Positions 61,466-64,000 of a stretch of 64,000 nucleotides of DNA are shown here, piece after piece. The position numbers were made by a program, and so were the translations under genes. This DNA is from CAZQQN01 sp964595485. GTDB lineage: Bacteria; Bacteroidota; Bacteroidia; CAILMK01; CAYYUA01. The stretch covers positions 62,001 through 126,000 of the forward strand of contig CAZQQN010000002.1 of NCBI GenBank assembly GCA_964595485.1. Direction: 5' to 3'. A model generated the notes under the pieces. It was not told the DNA's origin. It saw only the letters and a list, made by a program, of their open reading frames with translations, and ran no database searches. How positions within the stretch are numbered: the stretch's first letter is position 1; every line of letters starts with the position of its first letter.

Positions 61466-61493
61466 AAAAAAAAGGGTGCTTTAAGAAGCACCC
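61466..61493 (-). terminator. intrinsic terminator after yceI
   Basis: Eight perfect pairs (61474-61481 with 61486-61493) enclose a four-base loop. On the minus strand the stem is followed by eight T (61473-61466). It sits 30 bases past the yceI stop, so yceI is mostly not read through into marR. Confidence 0.85.
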
Positions 61494-61522
61494 CTAATAT
61501 GGGAATCGATATAAAGAGCCAA

Positions 61523-62131
61523 TTAGCTTTCAACGCTTAGCTCAATATCACAATTAATTTTAACTTGCTTGCCTACTATTAAATTACCTGCTTCAGTGGT
61601 TTTATCCCACTTTAAGCCATAATCATACCTGTTTACTTCTCCTTTGATCTTCCAGCCGGCCTTTTTCTTTTTTGAGAAAGGGTCCTTAATTGTGCCATTG
61701 TGAATGGCTGTAAAGGTTTCTTCCTGGGTTTCTCCGCGCATTGTTAATTGACCGGTAAGGTCATATTTCGTATCCCCATCATCAGTCATTCCTACCTTTT
61801 CAAGGCTTTTTCCTCTGAATTTGATCTTTGGGTATTCTTCAGCGTGGAAAAAATCTTCGCTTTTTAAGTGCTTATCCCGCTTTTTGTTGTCAGTATTGAT
61901 GCTATTGACATCTATAGTGACATTAATTTTAGCATTTTTGAAGTCTTCTCCCTGCGTTTTGATTTCACCGTCAAATTCTTCAAATGAGCCGGTTACTTCT
62001 GAGATTTTCATGTGCTCTGCGATAAACTTGACTTCAGAATGCGCTTTATCGAAATTCCATGTCATCGTAGCTGCATAGGCGGCAGCACTTATCATTAATA
62101 ATCCTAAAAAAGTAAATTTCATTCGTTTCAT
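61523..62131 (-). CDS. YceI-family periplasmic lipid-binding-type protein
   Basis: From the ATG at 62131 the protein has 202 residues. A signal peptide of about 20 residues (MISAAAYA end) precedes a lipocalin-like beta barrel starting WNFDKAHSEVKFIAEHMKIS. YceI proteins bind polyisoprenoid-type lipids and are often stress-induced. An upstream in-frame TTG at 62170 is not needed. A palindrome begins 44 bases upstream of the start, and a terminator ends the gene, so it is a single-gene unit under likely repression. Confidence 0.9.
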   Translation of the reverse strand: MKRMKFTFLGLLMISAAAYAATMTWNFDKAHSEVKFIAEHMKISEVTGSFEEFDGEIKTQGEDFKNAKINVTIDVNSINTDNKKRDKHLKSEDFFHAEEYPKIKFRGKSLEKVGMTDDGDTKYDLTGQLTMRGETQEETFTAIHNGTIKDPFSKKKKAGWKIKGEVNRYDYGLKWDKTTEAGNLIVGKQVKINCDIELSVES

Positions 62132-62174
62132 AATTATTGACGTTTTATTGAACAATTTATTTAAAGACAAAAAT

Positions 62175-62201
62175 AAGTTGAAACTTTTAATGTTCCAACT
62201 T
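62175..62201 (-). promoter_or_regulatory. operator-like palindrome upstream of yceI
   Basis: AAGTTGAAAC at 62175-62184 and GTTCCAACTT at 62192-62201 are inverted repeats with one mismatch in ten, seven bases apart. This size and spacing suit a dimeric winged-helix regulator. It lies between yceI and the macrodomain gene, 44 bases before the yceI start. Confidence 0.55.
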
Positions 62202-62215
62202 TTATTGCATATTTT

Positions 62216-62746
62216 TTAAATTATACCCTCAGAAGCCTTTTCAAATTTTTTCAAATCCTCTTGATTGAGTAATACAAATCGAATTTTGTTAATTGCCTGT
62301 AGGGTCGGGATTCGATCTTTAACGGCTTTTAGTGCTACTTGAACGCCTTCTTCAAATGGGTAACCAAAAGCCCCCGTTGATATAAGCGGGAAGGCTATAC
62401 GGGGAAATCCTTTTTGTTCAGCCAAAACAAGGGCATTCTTGTAGCAATCTGCTAACAATTCATCACTTGGGGTATCAATACCGTAAATCGGCCCCAAACA
62501 ATGGATTACATAGTCATTGGGAAGGTTATGCCCACTACTAATGACGGCTTGCCCTGGTTTTATTGGAGCCCAGGGTCGGCATTCTTCAGCTAAACCCGGG
62601 CCAGCCGCTTTATGGATAGCACCCGCTACTCCACCGCCTGTTTCGAGTTGAGCATTAGCTGCATTGACAATAGCATCGCAATCATCTTGGTTGACTATAT
62701 TACCTTGAATGGCTTCTATTTGTACGCCGTTTATATTTCTCTCCAT
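62216..62746 (-). CDS. macrodomain protein, O-acetyl-ADP-ribose deacetylase type
   Basis: The 176-residue macrodomain starts NGVQIEAIQGNIVNQDDCDAIVNAANAQLETGGGVAGAIHKAAG, which carries the catalytic Asn/Asp and glycine-rich loop of the MacroD/YmdB class. ISTGAFGYPFEEGVQVAL near 120-137 forms the phosphate loop. Members remove ADP-ribose from acidic residues or hydrolyse O-acetyl-ADP-ribose. No ADP-ribosyltransferase or toxin gene lies beside it. It is upstream of yceI on the same strand, with the palindrome between. Confidence 0.92.
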   Translation of the reverse strand: MERNINGVQIEAIQGNIVNQDDCDAIVNAANAQLETGGGVAGAIHKAAGPGLAEECRPWAPIKPGQAVISSGHNLPNDYVIHCLGPIYGIDTPSDELLADCYKNALVLAEQKGFPRIAFPLISTGAFGYPFEEGVQVALKAVKDRIPTLQAINKIRFVLLNQEDLKKFEKASEGII

Positions 62747-62813
62747 AGAATGGTTTTAGGTTTCTAATTTCTAATGAATATGGGAAAATATCAAGCGCTA
62801 TAGAACATAAAAT

Positions 62814-63764
62814 TTAACTTCTCCTCACAATTTGCCAGTTTTTACTACCAAACAATTGATGACCTCCTAAAATATTTTGTTCAAACCAGGTTAATAACTT
62901 GTTAGTCCATCTTTCATGTCGAAATGGTGGCCTGTTGGGGTTGATTGCATTTGATTTTAGCTGATCAGCCCAATCAAATTCTTGTATCCATTCATTCATG
63001 ACCTTGGGGTGATTACCCTTAAACGTAGGAAGTTTAGTAAGGTCACCGTAGTCAAAATCTGTTATTTGATCGTCAGATGATTGTGGTTTCGCCTCTTTAC
63101 TTTGGTGGATGTTATCAAGGGCTTCTTTTTTCTTCTTCATTAAATGCGGTGGCCTTACCCAGCCGTAGTGGTAAATGTAAGCGTCAATAGGCGCCACTTT
63201 TAGCTTGGCTGTACCTTCCTTTTGCCGGTAACTTTTCCCGTCAAAATTGGGGATTCGCCTGAAAGATTGCGCTGAGCGCCACGAATGTATTTCTGGATCA
63301 TTCCTGATAATCCTTATTTCTTTTGGATACCAACCATGATTTGGTACATAGTGCCAGAAATCTCCCCAGAAATGGCAGTAATCAAACAAAAAGCCTTCTA
63401 CTTCCTTATCATCCATGTATTTCTGGCAAGCCGCTTCGATGGTGGGTAAGTAACCTTCATGCACTACTTCATCTGCCTGCAGGTAAAATAACCAGTCCCC
63501 GGAGCATGCTTTTTTAGCAATGTCTGTCTGGTGAGCATTTTCTGTTCCATTTGGGAAACCCTCTAAATCCCATACCGTATCGATAATGCTTATTTTACTT
63601 GAATTAAGGCTAAGAATTTCTTCTCTTGTTCGATCATTTTTATTTCCCTTCCCCACCGCTACGACAAACTCATCCACTAACGGTAATATGGAAGCTATTG
63701 ATTCCTTTACCGGGTAGAACAATTCAGTGGCATTTTTTACCATTGAGAATCCGCTAATCTGCAT
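62814..63764 (-). CDS. glycosyltransferase family 2 (GT-A fold)
   Basis: The 316-residue protein resembles GT2 enzymes. The N-terminus is QISGFSMVKNATELFYPVKESI, the region near 85-100 holds DWLFYLQADEVVHEGY, the metal-binding acidic motif, and KEIRIIRNDPEIHSWRS lies near 152-168. In Bacteroidota such proteins often act on surface glycans. The polysaccharide cluster at 31581-37737 is distant, so a link is uncertain. No membrane segment is present. Confidence 0.87.
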   Translation of the reverse strand: MQISGFSMVKNATELFYPVKESIASILPLVDEFVVAVGKGNKNDRTREEILSLNSSKISIIDTVWDLEGFPNGTENAHQTDIAKKACSGDWLFYLQADEVVHEGYLPTIEAACQKYMDDKEVEGFLFDYCHFWGDFWHYVPNHGWYPKEIRIIRNDPEIHSWRSAQSFRRIPNFDGKSYRQKEGTAKLKVAPIDAYIYHYGWVRPPHLMKKKKEALDNIHQSKEAKPQSSDDQITDFDYGDLTKLPTFKGNHPKVMNEWIQEFDWADQLKSNAINPNRPPFRHERWTNKLLTWFEQNILGGHQLFGSKNWQIVRRS

Positions 63765-63847
63765 AAGCGCTAAAAAAGCTTAATCTACAAAATTACCGTT
63801 ATTCGATCAAACCTATGCAGGAAAGGGCTATAAAATGTCAATACTGT

Positions 63848-64000
63848 TTAATTCCAAGCCTGCTGTGGAAATATAATTCCGCTGGCCTGTTTAGATCTTA
63901 ATTGCTCTAATTCCAACATTTTTTGCACGTAGTTTTGGACTTTTCCTCTTAGCAAAAGGACTTTGGCTTCTTTTTGCAATTTGCAAATACGGGATTGTAA
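63848..64000 (-). CDS. C-terminal fragment of an unidentified protein at the window edge
   Basis: An open minus-strand frame enters from the right edge and stops with TAA at 63848-63850. The 50 residues seen are Leu/Gln/Lys-rich (KLQKEAKVLLLRGKVQNYV) and end with IIFPQQAWN. They look helical, perhaps a C-terminal coiled coil. Not enough is present to name it. Confidence 0.55.
   Translation of the reverse strand, partial: LQSRICKLQKEAKVLLLRGKVQNYVQKMLELEQLRSKQASGIIFPQQAWN

Noticed and set aside
62216..62746. Macrodomain gene as part of an ADP-ribosylation toxin-antitoxin pair
   Set aside because: No transferase-like or toxin-like gene is adjacent; neighbours are yceI and a glycosyltransferase gene.
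1..64000. CRISPR arrays, insertion sequences, prophage, tRNA or rRNA genes
   Set aside because: No regularly spaced repeats, transposase or phage proteins, or cloverleaf-like sequences were seen in the gene-free stretches.

Overview
The window reads as a chromosomal segment of a Bacteroidota bacterium, most likely a marine-type member of Cytophagales; only the phylum is a firm call. The signs are a type IX secretion (gliding-motility type) C-terminal domain, the Bat (batA-batE) aerotolerance gene set, PurS encoded just after pssA, A-rich ribosome-binding regions with few strong Shine-Dalgarno sites, and promoters of the Bacteroidota form (TTG or TTTG, about 19-23 bases, then TAnnTTTG). Base composition is AT-rich and even. 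I found no rRNA, tRNA, CRISPR array, insertion sequence or prophage. The content is mostly housekeeping with one surface-polysaccharide block.

Layout. 1-5350 (minus): edge-truncated Ig-like lipoprotein, mnmG, ybeY and a secreted FN3/T9SS-sorted protein. 5391-11383 (plus): an RsuA/RluB-type pseudouridine synthase, a 500-base AT-rich gap, then rimP-nusA-infB behind a clear promoter and a terminator-like leader hairpin. 11423-17551: an atypical SDR, an MgtC/DUF4010 membrane protein, a patatin, an LD-carboxypeptidase and metG. 17692-27527: the Bat/MoxR system, split into two divergent units (moxR, DUF58 and a BatD-like gene on minus; batA-batE on plus) with a Cys/Met-type PLP enzyme gene between them. 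27565-31612: murB (interrupted by ten N), an IscA-type protein, a YifB/ComM ATPase and YqgE. 31581-37737: surface polysaccharide genes (Wzy/WaaL-type ligase/polymerase, Wzz-type protein, sulfotransferase, Wzx-type flippase, GT4 glycosyltransferase), pointing to a possibly sulfated glycan. 37756-46906: coaD, clpS, sbcC-like, a fused dipeptide-type ABC ATPase, nicotinate phosphoribosyltransferase, rhomboid protease and threonine aldolase. 46963-53738: M1 peptidase, metallophosphoesterase, pssA, purS, M28 peptidase, pterin dehydratase and M16 peptidase. 53824-64000: methyltransferases, a frameshifted TraB/GumN gene, a His/Asp-rich lipoprotein, a transglutaminase-like protein, rbfA, a LolC/E-type permease, MarR, YceI with an operator-like palindrome, a macrodomain protein, a GT2 glycosyltransferase and an edge fragment.

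The most informative observations are the leader hairpin before rimP-nusA-infB, the split Bat locus, the single-base frameshift in the TraB/GumN gene, the palindrome upstream of yceI, and the SDR whose catalytic Tyr and Lys are replaced. I did not find strong evidence for an entirely new multi-gene system.
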